From Haloterrigena sp. H1 (GTDB lineage: Archaea; Halobacteriota; Halobacteria; Halobacteriales; Natrialbaceae): 64,000 bases of DNA. Position 1 is the first letter of the stretch. Each line of letters starts with the position of its first letter. Shown piece after piece: positions 51,328-60,412 of this stretch. The position numbers were made by a program, and so were the translations under genes. The notes beneath the pieces were generated by a model. That model was not told the origin of the DNA, ran no database searches, and saw only the letters and a list, made by a program, of their open reading frames with translations. The stretch is from contig NZ_SMZK01000001.1 of the NCBI RefSeq assembly GCF_005938085.1, positions 1,054,001 through 1,118,000 on the forward strand, read 5' to 3'.

Positions 51328-51705
51328 ATGACATACCGGAAGGTCAACTACGAAGAGGTCGAGCAGGTCTCGAGCGCGATGCACTTTCTCAGCGACCCAC
51401 TCGAGACCGAGCAAGTCGGGGTAACGATTGCTCGCTGTGATCCGGACTGGAAGAGCAAACCCCACGACCACACGACCAACGACCACGAGGAAATCTACGT
51501 GCTCATCGAGGGGTCGGCGACGGTCGTCGTCGACGACGACCCGGTCGACATGGAGGCTGGCGACGCGCTCTGGATCCCGCCCGAATCGACGCGCCAGATC
51601 CGCAACGGCGACCGCGAGAGCGCGTTCGTGCTCGTCAGCGCCCCGAGTATCGCGGACGACGAGGGAGCCGACGACGAGTGGCTCCTGTCTGGATTCGCCG
51701 GCTAG
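51328..51705 (+). CDS. Cupin-domain protein
   Basis: A 125-residue single cupin. Motif 1 includes HDHTTNDHEEIYVLIEG (metal His and Glu) at about residues 46-62; motif 2 is in GDALWIPPEST. Small archaeal cupins bind metal and may act as isomerases, dioxygenases or sensors; no substrate can be assigned. It follows the NikR-like gene by 132 bp on the same strand, with a TATA-like TATAGTTT near 51291-51298, so it has its own promoter. Confidence 0.85.
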   Translation: MTYRKVNYEEVEQVSSAMHFLSDPLETEQVGVTIARCDPDWKSKPHDHTTNDHEEIYVLIEGSATVVVDDDPVDMEAGDALWIPPESTRQIRNGDRESAFVLVSAPSIADDEGADDEWLLSGFAG

Positions 51706-51788
51706 CGGTACTGTTCCGTCGGCAGTGACCGAGACGGATTGCACTGTTCGCCGCCGGCTATTTGCTCCGTGGTGTCATTCAACAGGAT

Positions 51789-52940
51789 ATGGACCTACTC
51801 GACGAGCAGCTCGTCCCGGACCACGCACGCGAGATCAAAGCCGAAGCCCGCGAGTTCGCACACGACCACATCGAACCGAACGCCCAGGAGTACTTTCAGG
51901 CCGGCGAGTATCCCGAGGAGATCCTCGAGGCGGGCCGGGACGCCGGCCTCGTGGCACAGGACATTCCCGAGGAGTGGGGCGGACGGGGATTCGATCTGGC
52001 GCAGTTGCTCGCGCTCACGGAGGAGTTCTACCGGGCTGATGCGGGAATCGCCCTGACGCTGCAACTGGCGAGTTTCGGCTGTGAGATCACCTACGAACAC
52101 GGCACCGACGAGCAGTGTGAAGAGTACATTCGACCGGTCGCGGAGGGAGAGCAGCGCTCGGGACTGGCAGTCTCGGAGCCAGAGACTGGCAGCGATCTCG
52201 CGGGGATGCAGACGCGGGCAGAACGGGACGGCGACGAATACGTCATCAACGGTGAGAAATACTGGGTCGGCAACGGTGTCGAGGCGGACTGGATTACCGT
52301 CTATGCCCGCACCGGCGACAATGCAGACAACCCATACGGGAACCACTCGCTGTTTATCGTCCCGACCGACACGGACGGCTACGACGCCGAGCACATCCCC
52401 GAAAAGATGGCGATGCGTGCCTCCAAGCAGGCACACATCGAGTTCGACGACTGCCGGATTCCCGCGGACAACCTGATCGGCGCGGAGGGTGCCGGCTTCA
52501 TGCTGCTCGCGGATTTCTTCAATCACGGCCGCATCGCCGTCGCCGGCCACGGGATCGGCCTCGCCGCGGCCGCCATCGAGGAAGCCTGGGAGTTTACCCA
52601 CGACCGCGAGGAGTTCGGCCGGACGATCAGCGACTTTCAGAGCGTCCAGCACGGCCTCGCCGATATGCTCCTCGAGTTCGAGAGCGCCCGGACGCTCACC
52701 TGGCGAGGCTGCGACCACGTTATGAACCGAGACAGTGCGGGCTACTGGGCGGCGATGGCAAAGACGAAGGCGACCGAAACGGCCGTCGACGTCGCAGAGC
52801 AAGCCATGCAGTTCCACGGTGGCCGGTCGGTCTTAAACGATCGCCGCGTTGCTCGTGTCTACCGCGACGCGCGGGTGCCGGTCATCTACGAGGGCGCAAA
52901 CGAAATCCAGCGCAACCTGATCTACCGGCAGGCGCCCTGA
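51789..52940 (+). CDS. Acyl-CoA dehydrogenase
   Basis: A 383-residue FAD-dependent acyl-CoA dehydrogenase. Visible are the N-terminal helical domain, a middle beta domain with SEPETGSDLAGMQT, and the C-terminal QFHGGRSVLNDRRVARVYRDARVPVIYEGANEIQ, containing the catalytic Glu in the YEGANE context. It oxidises acyl-CoA to enoyl-CoA, passing electrons to ETF. The ATG at 51789 is preferred to one 27 bases upstream. A second member is encoded at 57890. Confidence 0.92.
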   Translation: MDLLDEQLVPDHAREIKAEAREFAHDHIEPNAQEYFQAGEYPEEILEAGRDAGLVAQDIPEEWGGRGFDLAQLLALTEEFYRADAGIALTLQLASFGCEITYEHGTDEQCEEYIRPVAEGEQRSGLAVSEPETGSDLAGMQTRAERDGDEYVINGEKYWVGNGVEADWITVYARTGDNADNPYGNHSLFIVPTDTDGYDAEHIPEKMAMRASKQAHIEFDDCRIPADNLIGAEGAGFMLLADFFNHGRIAVAGHGIGLAAAAIEEAWEFTHDREEFGRTISDFQSVQHGLADMLLEFESARTLTWRGCDHVMNRDSAGYWAAMAKTKATETAVDVAEQAMQFHGGRSVLNDRRVARVYRDARVPVIYEGANEIQRNLIYRQAP

Positions 52941-53063
52941 ACCCGTCCGTGTGTCCGATTCGGGCAGGACTGCCCTTGTATTACCACTGCGATACATTAC
53001 CCGAAAGAACGATCATGGCCGGTTACACATCACCCGACACCCACTTGCCGTTTCCATCGAATT

Positions 53064-55052
53064 ATGAACAGCCAGCACTCATCTCCTGTCAGACGCCCTC
53101 GCGTGCTCTGTGTGAGCCACGACCGGTCAACGAGAGCACGTCTTACTCTCTCACTGACGGACGATCCAGTCGAAATCGTCATCGCCAAGCAGGCGACCGA
53201 AGCCGTCGACTGTCTCGAGCGAACGTCGATCGATGCGGTCGTTATCGATGGCCATACGGTGGCGGACGTGCCGTCGCTCGTCGACGCCGTCGTCTCTGAA
53301 GCCCCGGAGACGCCAGCACTCGTTTCGTGGGGCGGAGACGACAGACGCGTGTTAAGCGAAGTCGTCTCCCGGACGAACGAGGCCGATCACGAGAGCCAAC
53401 TGGCGGATGCGCTCGCTGATCGGCTCAACGGAGCGACCGACGTTACGTTTCCGGAACCGGACCCGCCGAGCGGGAAGACGATCGCGCCCGACCTCGAGCA
53501 CATTCGCCAGACGTTGCCCGCAGCGCTCGCCGATATCGTCTGTTCCGTTCGCTGTCAACTGGTCGATGCGACCTCACCGCTGACCGTCGAAAGGACGATC
53601 CGTGAAGAACTGACCACTCACGATCGGTTCACGTCCGCCTGGATCGGCGAGTACGATCGTGGCGAACGGACGGTCGTCCCGTGGCTCTCCGACTGTGAGT
53701 CGAAAGCGTGGTCGCTCGATCGAAGCTTCAGCGTCGGTGGCGGTGAGTTCCCGTTGCTCGAGCGTGCGATGTGCACGCGATCGATTCAGACACGCCAGTA
53801 CGACGAGACGAGTTGCGACGAGGTCCCCTTTGGCACCCGTGCGCTCGAGCATGGTTCCCGATCGGTCGCCGTCGCCCCGCTCGCCACCCGCGATGAGCTA
53901 TACGGCGTGATCGCCGTCTATGGGACGGCTGCGCTCTCCGAGTCCGAACGGGATGCGATCCGAGCGATCGCCGCGACCGCGTCACACGTCCTCGAGACGA
54001 TCGCCGTCCGCGGTCGGCTCGAACAGCGAGAGCGCGTTCTCGACCGATACGAACGGCTCGTCGAAACGGCGGGTGACGGAATGTACGTTCTCGACGAGAC
54101 GGGTCACTTCATGACGGTCAACGACGCGCTCGTCGAGATGAGCGGGTACAGTCGCGAAGGGCTGCTCGGCGAACACGCCTCGTTCCTCTTCGACAGCGCG
54201 GATATCGACGCCGCGAGGAGCGTCATTCGATCGCTCCGTACCGCCGACGCGAGTACCGACACCATCGACGTCACGCTCGAGACGAAAGCTGGTGCATCGA
54301 TTCCCTGTGAGGCTCAGATCGCTGTCCTCGTCTCGGACGAGCAGTTCCGGGGCACGGTTGGCGTCCTTCGCAACGTCACCGCACGGTATCGTCGTGAACA
54401 GAAACTCCGCGACCATACCGAGCGTCTCGATGCGTTCACTCGCATCGTCAGCCACGACCTCACGAATCCGCTCAACGTCGCGCAGGAATCCCTCGATCTC
54501 CTCACGGACACCGAGAACCTCGCCTACGCCGATCGGACCCGCGAGGGGCTCGATCGGATGGAAGCGATCATCGAAGACGTGTTGGCGATCGCTCGCGACG
54601 GCGAGTGGGTGGCAGACATCGCACCCGTCGACCTCGAGGCGGCCGCTCACGAGGCGTGGAATCACGTCTCGACGGGAGAGACGACGTTGTCGATCTCGGA
54701 AACGACCACGATAGAGGCCGATCGCTCGTGGCTGTTGCGACTCTTCGAGCACTGCTTCCGGACCAGTATCGAACACGGTTCGGCGGTCGAGACCGTTCGC
54801 ATCGGGCCACTCGAACCGAGCGAACGGGGCTTTTTCGTCGCGGCCAACGGTGTCGGACTTCCCGAGGACTGCCGTTTCGATCCCGCTGACTCGTCGGTTT
54901 CGTCGGCGATGGACGGGCTGGGTGTCGGCCTCAGGATCCTCAAAGAAGTGGCTACCGGACACGGGTGGGCAGTCACCGCAACCGAAAGCGAGGGCGGCGG
55001 GGTCCGGTTCGAGTTCGAAACAGACGGCTACTTGTCGGACTGCAGGTCCTGA
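53064..55052 (+). CDS. Multi-domain sensor histidine kinase with degenerate ATP site
   Basis: A 662-residue cytoplasmic sensor. Order: a receiver-like N-domain lacking the phosphoacceptor Asp context (residues 1-115), a GAF domain (about 155-320, GVIAVYG), a PAS domain (about 330-440) and HisKA with H464 in RIVSHDLTNPLN. The catalytic domain is abnormal: the N-box reads EHCFRTSIEHG, with H and T (T567) where Asn residues are expected. The G1 D-x-G-x-G reads A594-N-G-V-G, lacking the ATP-binding Asp; only the GLGVGL box is normal. It may be a pseudokinase or be phosphorylated by another kinase. Its end overlaps that of the HalX regulator gene by 25 bases. Confidence 0.88.
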   Translation: MNSQHSSPVRRPRVLCVSHDRSTRARLTLSLTDDPVEIVIAKQATEAVDCLERTSIDAVVIDGHTVADVPSLVDAVVSEAPETPALVSWGGDDRRVLSEVVSRTNEADHESQLADALADRLNGATDVTFPEPDPPSGKTIAPDLEHIRQTLPAALADIVCSVRCQLVDATSPLTVERTIREELTTHDRFTSAWIGEYDRGERTVVPWLSDCESKAWSLDRSFSVGGGEFPLLERAMCTRSIQTRQYDETSCDEVPFGTRALEHGSRSVAVAPLATRDELYGVIAVYGTAALSESERDAIRAIAATASHVLETIAVRGRLEQRERVLDRYERLVETAGDGMYVLDETGHFMTVNDALVEMSGYSREGLLGEHASFLFDSADIDAARSVIRSLRTADASTDTIDVTLETKAGASIPCEAQIAVLVSDEQFRGTVGVLRNVTARYRREQKLRDHTERLDAFTRIVSHDLTNPLNVAQESLDLLTDTENLAYADRTREGLDRMEAIIEDVLAIARDGEWVADIAPVDLEAAAHEAWNHVSTGETTLSISETTTIEADRSWLLRLFEHCFRTSIEHGSAVETVRIGPLEPSERGFFVAANGVGLPEDCRFDPADSSVSSAMDGLGVGLRILKEVATGHGWAVTATESEGGGVRFEFETDGYLSDCRS

Positions 55053-55600
55053 AACGCGCCGACGAACTCGTCGTGGGTGGTCATCTCGGTGACCGTCTCG
55101 TCAACGCGAGCCTCGAGTTCGTCGACGCGGTCACAGAGATCCAGATACTCTTCGTTAGTCGCGAGTTCGCGGTCAGTCTTCTCCGACTCCAGAAGCGCTT
55201 TTTTCGAGACGAGCGTGTAGTACTCCTGAATATCCGCCTCGTAGTCCGAGCGGCTGACGATGTCGTCAACCATCTCGAGGAGCTCGTCCTTCGAGACCGG
55301 CTTGACGAGGTAGTCGTCAAAGCCCATCTCGATGATATCGAAGTCCGGATCGACCGCCGTTACCATGACGACTCGCGTGTCGTATCCCTGCTCGCGGATT
55401 CGCTCGAGGACATCGTCACCGGAGAGTCCGGGCATCCGCCGGTCGAGCAGGACGACCTCGACGGAGTCGGCCATCTCCGCGAGCGCTTCCTCGCCATCGT
55501 AGGCTGTCTCGACCGTCCAGTCACGTTCGAGCCACGCAGCAAACAGATCGGCGAGCCGCGTTTCGTCGTCGACGACGAGCACCTCCGTCCCGTCACTCAT
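55028..55600 (-). CDS. HalX-type response regulator
   Basis: A 190-residue response regulator. The receiver has acidic D11-D12, the phosphoacceptor D53 (LLDRRMPG), T81 and K100 (LVKPVS). The C-terminal part from about residue 118 is a HalX domain, a haloarchaeal helical extension (SDYEADIQEYYTLVSKKALLESEK then ELEARVDETV), with no DNA-binding motif. It probably acts by protein contact. Transcribed convergently with the histidine kinase, overlapping by 25 bases, so a functional pair is likely though kinase competence is in doubt. Confidence 0.9.
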   Translation of the reverse strand: MSDGTEVLVVDDETRLADLFAAWLERDWTVETAYDGEEALAEMADSVEVVLLDRRMPGLSGDDVLERIREQGYDTRVVMVTAVDPDFDIIEMGFDDYLVKPVSKDELLEMVDDIVSRSDYEADIQEYYTLVSKKALLESEKTDRELATNEEYLDLCDRVDELEARVDETVTEMTTHDEFVGAFQDLQSDK

Positions 55601-55785
55601 TGGGGAACCCCTCTGTTCTCTTCATCGGTTACAGCCACGCGTCACCAATGGTACCTCTGGGTCATAAATCTCGCGACCATTTCACCGACGAGCAGACGTG
55701 CCGACCACCGTCCGCGACAGCCACGCCGGTTCGCGATCTGTTACAGGTGCTGGCCGTATCGCAGCCCGGCAGCGATTTCCAGCCC

Positions 55786-57774
55786 TTATTGGCCTTCGAA
55801 CTCGGGGTCGTCGTCGCCGAAGAAGGCGTTGATACCCTCGTGAACGTCCTCCGAGTTGACGACGTGTCCGAAACCCATCGATTCGATCTCGAGTCCGGCC
55901 TCATGGTTGTCCCAGCCTTTGTGCATCGCCCGTTTCGTATAGCGCATCGCGAGTGGCGGGCCACCGGCGAGTTGCTCGGCGTAGTCGCGTGCGGCCGGCT
56001 CGAACTCGTCGGGGTCGACGACTTCGTTGACGAAGCCGAACTCGGCCATCTCCTCGGCAGGGAACCGCTCTGCGGTGAAGATGATCTCTTTCGCACGCCC
56101 CATGCCGACGATGCGCTGGAGGCGCTGGGTGCCACCCCACCCCGGAAGCAGTCCGAGGTTGAATTCGGGCTGGCCGAACTCCGAACGCGAGGTCGCAATC
56201 CGGATGTCAGCACACGTCGCGAGTTCCATCCCACCGCCGAGACAGTAGCCGTCGATCGCGGCGACGACCGGCAACTCGAGTTCCTCGAGGCGGCCGAACG
56301 TTTCCTGACCGTCCCTCGAAAGTTCGATCGCCTCGTAGGGGTCGGCACCGCTGCCGGCAATACTCATGAAGTCCGCACCCGCAGAGAACGCCTTCGAGCC
56401 GGCCCCCGTCAGCAAGAGTGCGCGAACGCTGTCGTCGTCATCAACGAGGTCGAGTGCGGTGTCGAGTTCCTCGACGAGGTCGATGCTGATGGAGTTCATC
56501 TGCTGGGGCCGGTCGAGTTCGATCTGTGCGACCCGGTCTCTGGGATAGGTCAGCTCGAGCGTGTCGAACGCCGGCGGTTCGTCCGTTTCGCCCGCGCCCG
56601 AATCGTCGTAGAAGCCACCCTCCTCGGCGACGGTCGCGAGATGGTCGAACGGCTCGTAGCGAGGATGATCCGTCTCCTTGTAGGCGTCCTCGAGCGCGTC
56701 GGCGAGCGTTTCGACGCCGTATTCGTCGGCGAATTTCGCGGGTCCGTTTGGCCAGCGCCCGCCGAGTTTGACCGCGGTGTCGATCTCCGAAGGCGATGCG
56801 ACGTCGTCACCGACGAGGTAAGCTACTTCGTTCGCGACGACGGCGAGCAGACGCTCCTTGACGGTCTCGCTGAACAGCTCCTCGTCCATCGAGACGTCCG
56901 CGCCGTCGCCGTTCTCGTAGTCGTAGAAGCCTTTCCCGGATTTCTGGCCGAACTCCTCGCTTTCGACCTTGGATTCCAACATTGGGCACGGCTCGTAGCG
57001 CTCGCCTGCAACCTCGTGCATGTACTCGAGGACGTGGTAGCCGACGTCGATGCCGACGTAGTCTGCGAGTTCGAAACTCCCCATCGGTAGCCCGATATCG
57101 AACTTCGTCGTCGCGTCGACCTCCTCGATCGTGGCGACGTCGTCCTCGACAAGCCACGCAGCTTCGTTCATCAGGGGAACGAGGATGCGGTTGACGATGA
57201 ACCCGGGCACGTCTTTGCGGACGCGGACGGGCGTCTTCCCGAGATCGTCCGCGAGGTCCTCGACGACGTCGAGCGTTTCGTCCGCGGTGTGTGCTCCGGA
57301 GATGACCTCGACGAGATCCATCCGGATCGGCGGATTGAAAAAATGCATCCCACAGAACCGCTCGGGCCGTTCGGTGACCTCCGAGAGGTCCGTAATCGAG
57401 AGACTCGAGGTGTTCGTCGCGAAGATCGCCCGGTCGGGGGCGACCGCCTCGAGATCGGTGTAGACGTCCGTTTTGATCTCCATCTGTTCGGGGACAGCCT
57501 CGATGACGACGTCGGCGTCGGCGACGGCTTCCTCCATGTCGACCAGCGGCGTCACGCGCTCTAAGGCCGCGTCGGCCTCTGATTCGGTGAGCTGGTTGTT
57601 TTCGGCGAGCTTGCCCAGCGACCACTCGAGCTGCTCGTAGCCGTTCTGGACGAACTCGTCGTTGATATCGCGCATCCGTACGTCGTACCCTGCGATGGCG
57701 GCGACCTCCGCGATACCGTGACCCATGTTGCCCGCTCCCAGAACTGTGATGGTGTTGATATCCTCGAGCTCCAT
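55786..57774 (-). CDS. 3-hydroxyacyl-CoA dehydrogenase/enoyl-CoA hydratase fusion
   Basis: A 662-residue bifunctional enzyme. The first 390 residues are the dehydrogenase: Rossmann GAGNMGHGIAEVAA near residue 10, FATNTSSLSI, GMHFFNPP with the catalytic His, and a C-terminal helical part. After a linker (about 390-410), residues 411-662 form a crotonase domain with KAFSAGADF and GYCLGGGMELATCADIRIA, plus GLLPGWGGTQRL. This order (dehydrogenase first) is the reverse of bacterial FadB, and common in archaea. It performs two consecutive beta-oxidation steps. The ATG at 57772-57774 was preferred over one 30 bases upstream. Confidence 0.95.
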   Translation of the reverse strand: MELEDINTITVLGAGNMGHGIAEVAAIAGYDVRMRDINDEFVQNGYEQLEWSLGKLAENNQLTESEADAALERVTPLVDMEEAVADADVVIEAVPEQMEIKTDVYTDLEAVAPDRAIFATNTSSLSITDLSEVTERPERFCGMHFFNPPIRMDLVEVISGAHTADETLDVVEDLADDLGKTPVRVRKDVPGFIVNRILVPLMNEAAWLVEDDVATIEEVDATTKFDIGLPMGSFELADYVGIDVGYHVLEYMHEVAGERYEPCPMLESKVESEEFGQKSGKGFYDYENGDGADVSMDEELFSETVKERLLAVVANEVAYLVGDDVASPSEIDTAVKLGGRWPNGPAKFADEYGVETLADALEDAYKETDHPRYEPFDHLATVAEEGGFYDDSGAGETDEPPAFDTLELTYPRDRVAQIELDRPQQMNSISIDLVEELDTALDLVDDDDSVRALLLTGAGSKAFSAGADFMSIAGSGADPYEAIELSRDGQETFGRLEELELPVVAAIDGYCLGGGMELATCADIRIATSRSEFGQPEFNLGLLPGWGGTQRLQRIVGMGRAKEIIFTAERFPAEEMAEFGFVNEVVDPDEFEPAARDYAEQLAGGPPLAMRYTKRAMHKGWDNHEAGLEIESMGFGHVVNSEDVHEGINAFFGDDDPEFEGQ

Positions 57775-57889
57775 GATCAGTAGTCCTATGTGAAGTCGTT
57801 TCAACGTTTCCCTCGTCAGAATTAGAAACTCTTGTTTAGTTTACTTCGGGTTACAAAACCCTTTACCGAGGCGTATGTAACAGTGTCTC

Positions 57890-59032
57890 ATGGAATTCGG
57901 GCTCACTGAGGAACACCAGCAGATCCGCGACGAAGTCCGCCGATTCGCCGAGAACGAGATCGTCCCCAACGCCGAGGAGTACGACACTGCAGAGACGTTT
58001 CCGCACGACATCGTCGACGAGGCCGCCGAGATGGGGCTGGTTGGTGCCTCGATTCCCATCGAATACGGCGGGGCCGGTTATTCAACGCTCGAGTCGGTCA
58101 TCATCGCCGAGGAGCTGTTCTCGCACGATCCGGGCATCGCGCTCTCGATCATGGCCTGTTCGTTCGGCACCGAGGCCATCCGCGAGTTCGGGACCGAAGA
58201 CCAGAAGGAACGCTTCTTGGAGCCGGTCGCAGCCGGCGAGAAGATCTCCGGCGCGGCGATCTCTGAACCCGACACCGGTTCGGACGTCTCCTCGGTGTCG
58301 ACCCGCGCGGAAAAAGACGGCGACGAGTGGGTGATCAACGGCACCAAGATGTGGATCACCAACGGTTCGGTCGGTGACTTCTTCGTCGTCCTCTGTGAGA
58401 CCGATCCCGACGCCGAAGGACGCTATAACGGCTTCAGCCAGCTCGTCGTCGAGGCCGACCGCGACGGCTTCAGTTCGGAGAAGATCACCGGCAAGATGGG
58501 GATCCGTGCCTCCGATACCGCCGAGCTCGTCCTCGACGATGTCCGTGTTCCCGAGGAGAACCTCATCGGCACCCGCGACGCCGCTTTCATGCAGCAGATG
58601 TACTTCTTCGACGAGACCCGCACCGGCGTCGCCGCACAGGGACTAGGCATTGCGAAGGGCGCGCTCGAGGCATCCCTCGACTACGCCCAGGAGCGCGAGC
58701 AGTTCGGCAAGTCCATCTCGGAGTTCCAGGCTATCCAGCACAAGCTCGCCGACATGGCCACGAAGACCGAGGCCGCGCGCAACCTGACCTACAAGGCCGC
58801 CTGGAACGTCGACCAGGGCAACGACATCACCAAACTCGCCTCGATGGCCAAGGAGTACGCCTCCCGCGTCGCCGTCGATGTCGCCGACGAGGCTGTCCAG
58901 ATCCACGGCGGGGCCGGCTACGTCAACGACTTCCCCGTCGAACGCTTCTACCGCGACTCGAAGATCACTCAGATCTACGAGGGCACGACCGAAATCCAGA
59001 AGAACATTATTGCACGCGAGCTGTTGGACTGA
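57890..59032 (+). CDS. Acyl-CoA dehydrogenase
   Basis: A 380-residue acyl-CoA dehydrogenase, divergent from the HAD-ECH fusion gene and separated by 115 bp. The SEPDTGSDVSSVST segment, WITNGSVGDFFVV, the QFGKSISEFQAIQ flavin contact region and the C-terminal IHGGAGYVNDFPVERFYRDSKITQIYEGTTEIQK (catalytic Glu) are intact. It feeds enoyl-CoA to the neighbouring fusion. A TATA-like TTACAAAACC lies about 40 bases upstream of the ATG. It is a paralogue of the gene at 51789. Confidence 0.95.
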   Translation: MEFGLTEEHQQIRDEVRRFAENEIVPNAEEYDTAETFPHDIVDEAAEMGLVGASIPIEYGGAGYSTLESVIIAEELFSHDPGIALSIMACSFGTEAIREFGTEDQKERFLEPVAAGEKISGAAISEPDTGSDVSSVSTRAEKDGDEWVINGTKMWITNGSVGDFFVVLCETDPDAEGRYNGFSQLVVEADRDGFSSEKITGKMGIRASDTAELVLDDVRVPEENLIGTRDAAFMQQMYFFDETRTGVAAQGLGIAKGALEASLDYAQEREQFGKSISEFQAIQHKLADMATKTEAARNLTYKAAWNVDQGNDITKLASMAKEYASRVAVDVADEAVQIHGGAGYVNDFPVERFYRDSKITQIYEGTTEIQKNIIARELLD

Positions 59033-59122
59033 GATCGATCAGTCCAGGTCTCAAGCCCCGCTCTCGGCCACCGCCGTCGCTCGCCAGCAGTCCTTTGTCG
59101 CGTCGACTCCTATCGTCGCGTC

Positions 59123-59875
59123 ATGAGAGAGTTCGTCTTCGCCCTCGAGTACGATCCCGGCACGAACCCGGTCGCGGACGTTCTCGAGGCCAACCCGGAG
59201 ACGACGGTGCGGTCGCTTGCGTGTCACGTCACCCCCGAGAGCCTCTGGCGGGTCGATCACGCGACCGGCTCGCAGTCGGGGATCGAGGCACTCGAGGGAG
59301 CCTACCGCGAGCCGACCTACTGTGCGGACTGTCTGGTTCGGGACGACTGCGGGGCTGACTGCGAGACGCAACTCCTCGATCGCTCGAGCGACGAACTCGT
59401 CGTCTACACCTACTGGGATCGCACCGATGTCTGTACGTCGGTTCCCCACCTCGCGCTTGAGTATCTCGGCGAGGGGCTGCTTTTCGAGACCTATCGGGAG
59501 GGCCGGCGCTATCGCTGGCGGATCGTCCTCGGGAGCGACGCGCCAGTCGGAGACTTCTTCGACGCGCTCGGTGACGAAGTCGGCGAGTGTGCCGGCATGG
59601 AGATGCTTCGGCTGACCGATCTCGATCCCGATCGTGAGAGCAACGACGCGGACGCGTCGCTGCCAGCCGAACAGCGGGCAGCGCTGCAGGCCGCCGTCGA
59701 ATACGGCTATTATGAGACCCCGCGACGGACCGACCTCTCGGAACTCGCAGAGAAACTCGACGTGCCGCGCTCGACGCTCTCCTATCGGCTCCGGCGGGCC
59801 GAAGCGACCCTCGCGACCGCGTTCGTCGATGATGACTCGCTCGAGTACGACGAGACGCTCGCCGTCGGTCGGTGA
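59123..59875 (+). CDS. HTH-10 (Bat-like) regulator with cysteine cluster
   Basis: A 250-residue transcription regulator. A middle cysteine cluster reads YCADCLVRDDCGADC (about residues 66-80), which could bind a metal or act as a redox switch. The C-terminal HTH-10 domain (LPAEQRAALQAAVEYGYYE, then RTDLSELAEKLDVPRSTLSYRLRRAE) binds DNA. Its location 90 bp after the acyl-CoA dehydrogenase gene and 540 bp before a metal-exporting ATPase gene suggests, but does not prove, a metal or redox role. Haloarchaeal homologues control various neighbours. Confidence 0.87.
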   Translation: MREFVFALEYDPGTNPVADVLEANPETTVRSLACHVTPESLWRVDHATGSQSGIEALEGAYREPTYCADCLVRDDCGADCETQLLDRSSDELVVYTYWDRTDVCTSVPHLALEYLGEGLLFETYREGRRYRWRIVLGSDAPVGDFFDALGDEVGECAGMEMLRLTDLDPDRESNDADASLPAEQRAALQAAVEYGYYETPRRTDLSELAEKLDVPRSTLSYRLRRAEATLATAFVDDDSLEYDETLAVGR

Positions 59876-59888
59876 TCACCTCGAAGGG

Positions 59889-60260
59889 TCAGGAACGGTC
59901 TTCGACAATACGGATGTCCTGAAAGTCGTACGTTTGGCAATACTGGTCGCCGAAGCTATCGTTGGTATCGCCCCACACGTGGAGGACGTGTGTGGCGACG
60001 ATCTGCGACCGAGCGGTTCCCCACCCGAACCCCTGTGGTGGGCTCACTGACTCGCCGTCGGATGTCTGTAGACAGCCCTCTTCGTCGGCTGCGACCGAAA
60101 CTGCAAATAGCGAGTCACAATCGAAGCATTCCGCCTCGGCAGTCACATCCGCTGCCAGCGTCTCGTTGTCGGCTCGCATAAAGTCCGTCGCAGTAGTGAA
60201 CTCCCACATTTCAGACTCACAAACGGGACACTGCGGCCCGAGAGCAATATTCGCAAACAT
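59889..60260 (-). CDS. Hypothetical protein with two CxxC motifs
   Basis: A 123-residue protein from the ATG at 60258-60260. Two C-x-x-C pairs (CPVCESEMW near residue 11 and CFDCDSLF near 45) look like a zinc ribbon; a further C-E-G-C-like and Trp-rich stretch follows. The C-terminal half (GFGWGTARSQIVATHVLHVWGDTN) is beta-like. No family is recognised. It is convergent with the HTH-10 gene and divergent from the metal ATPase gene (152 bp between starts). Confidence 0.65.
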   Translation of the reverse strand: MFANIALGPQCPVCESEMWEFTTATDFMRADNETLAADVTAEAECFDCDSLFAVSVAADEEGCLQTSDGESVSPPQGFGWGTARSQIVATHVLHVWGDTNDSFGDQYCQTYDFQDIRIVEDRS

Positions 60261-60412
60261 CAGTGACCGTCGCTAATCAGACGGATCCAATAAAGAACCG
60301 TGTTCCCAGCGACGGAGCGCGGAACGCGACAGGGCGGTGGCGACTCCAGCCGGCAGCCGAGTTGGCGCACGCCGAATAACCCGTATGGGCGACGAGTGAG
60401 TACACGCAGGTG

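Noticed and set aside
49912..51744. 610-residue leftward frame spanning creatininase, NikR-like and cupin genes
   Set aside because: Three independent, well-supported plus-strand genes lie under it. The antisense product has no domain.
53982..54962. 326-residue frame opposite the histidine kinase
   Set aside because: A shadow of the sensor gene, with low similarity to any real protein pattern.
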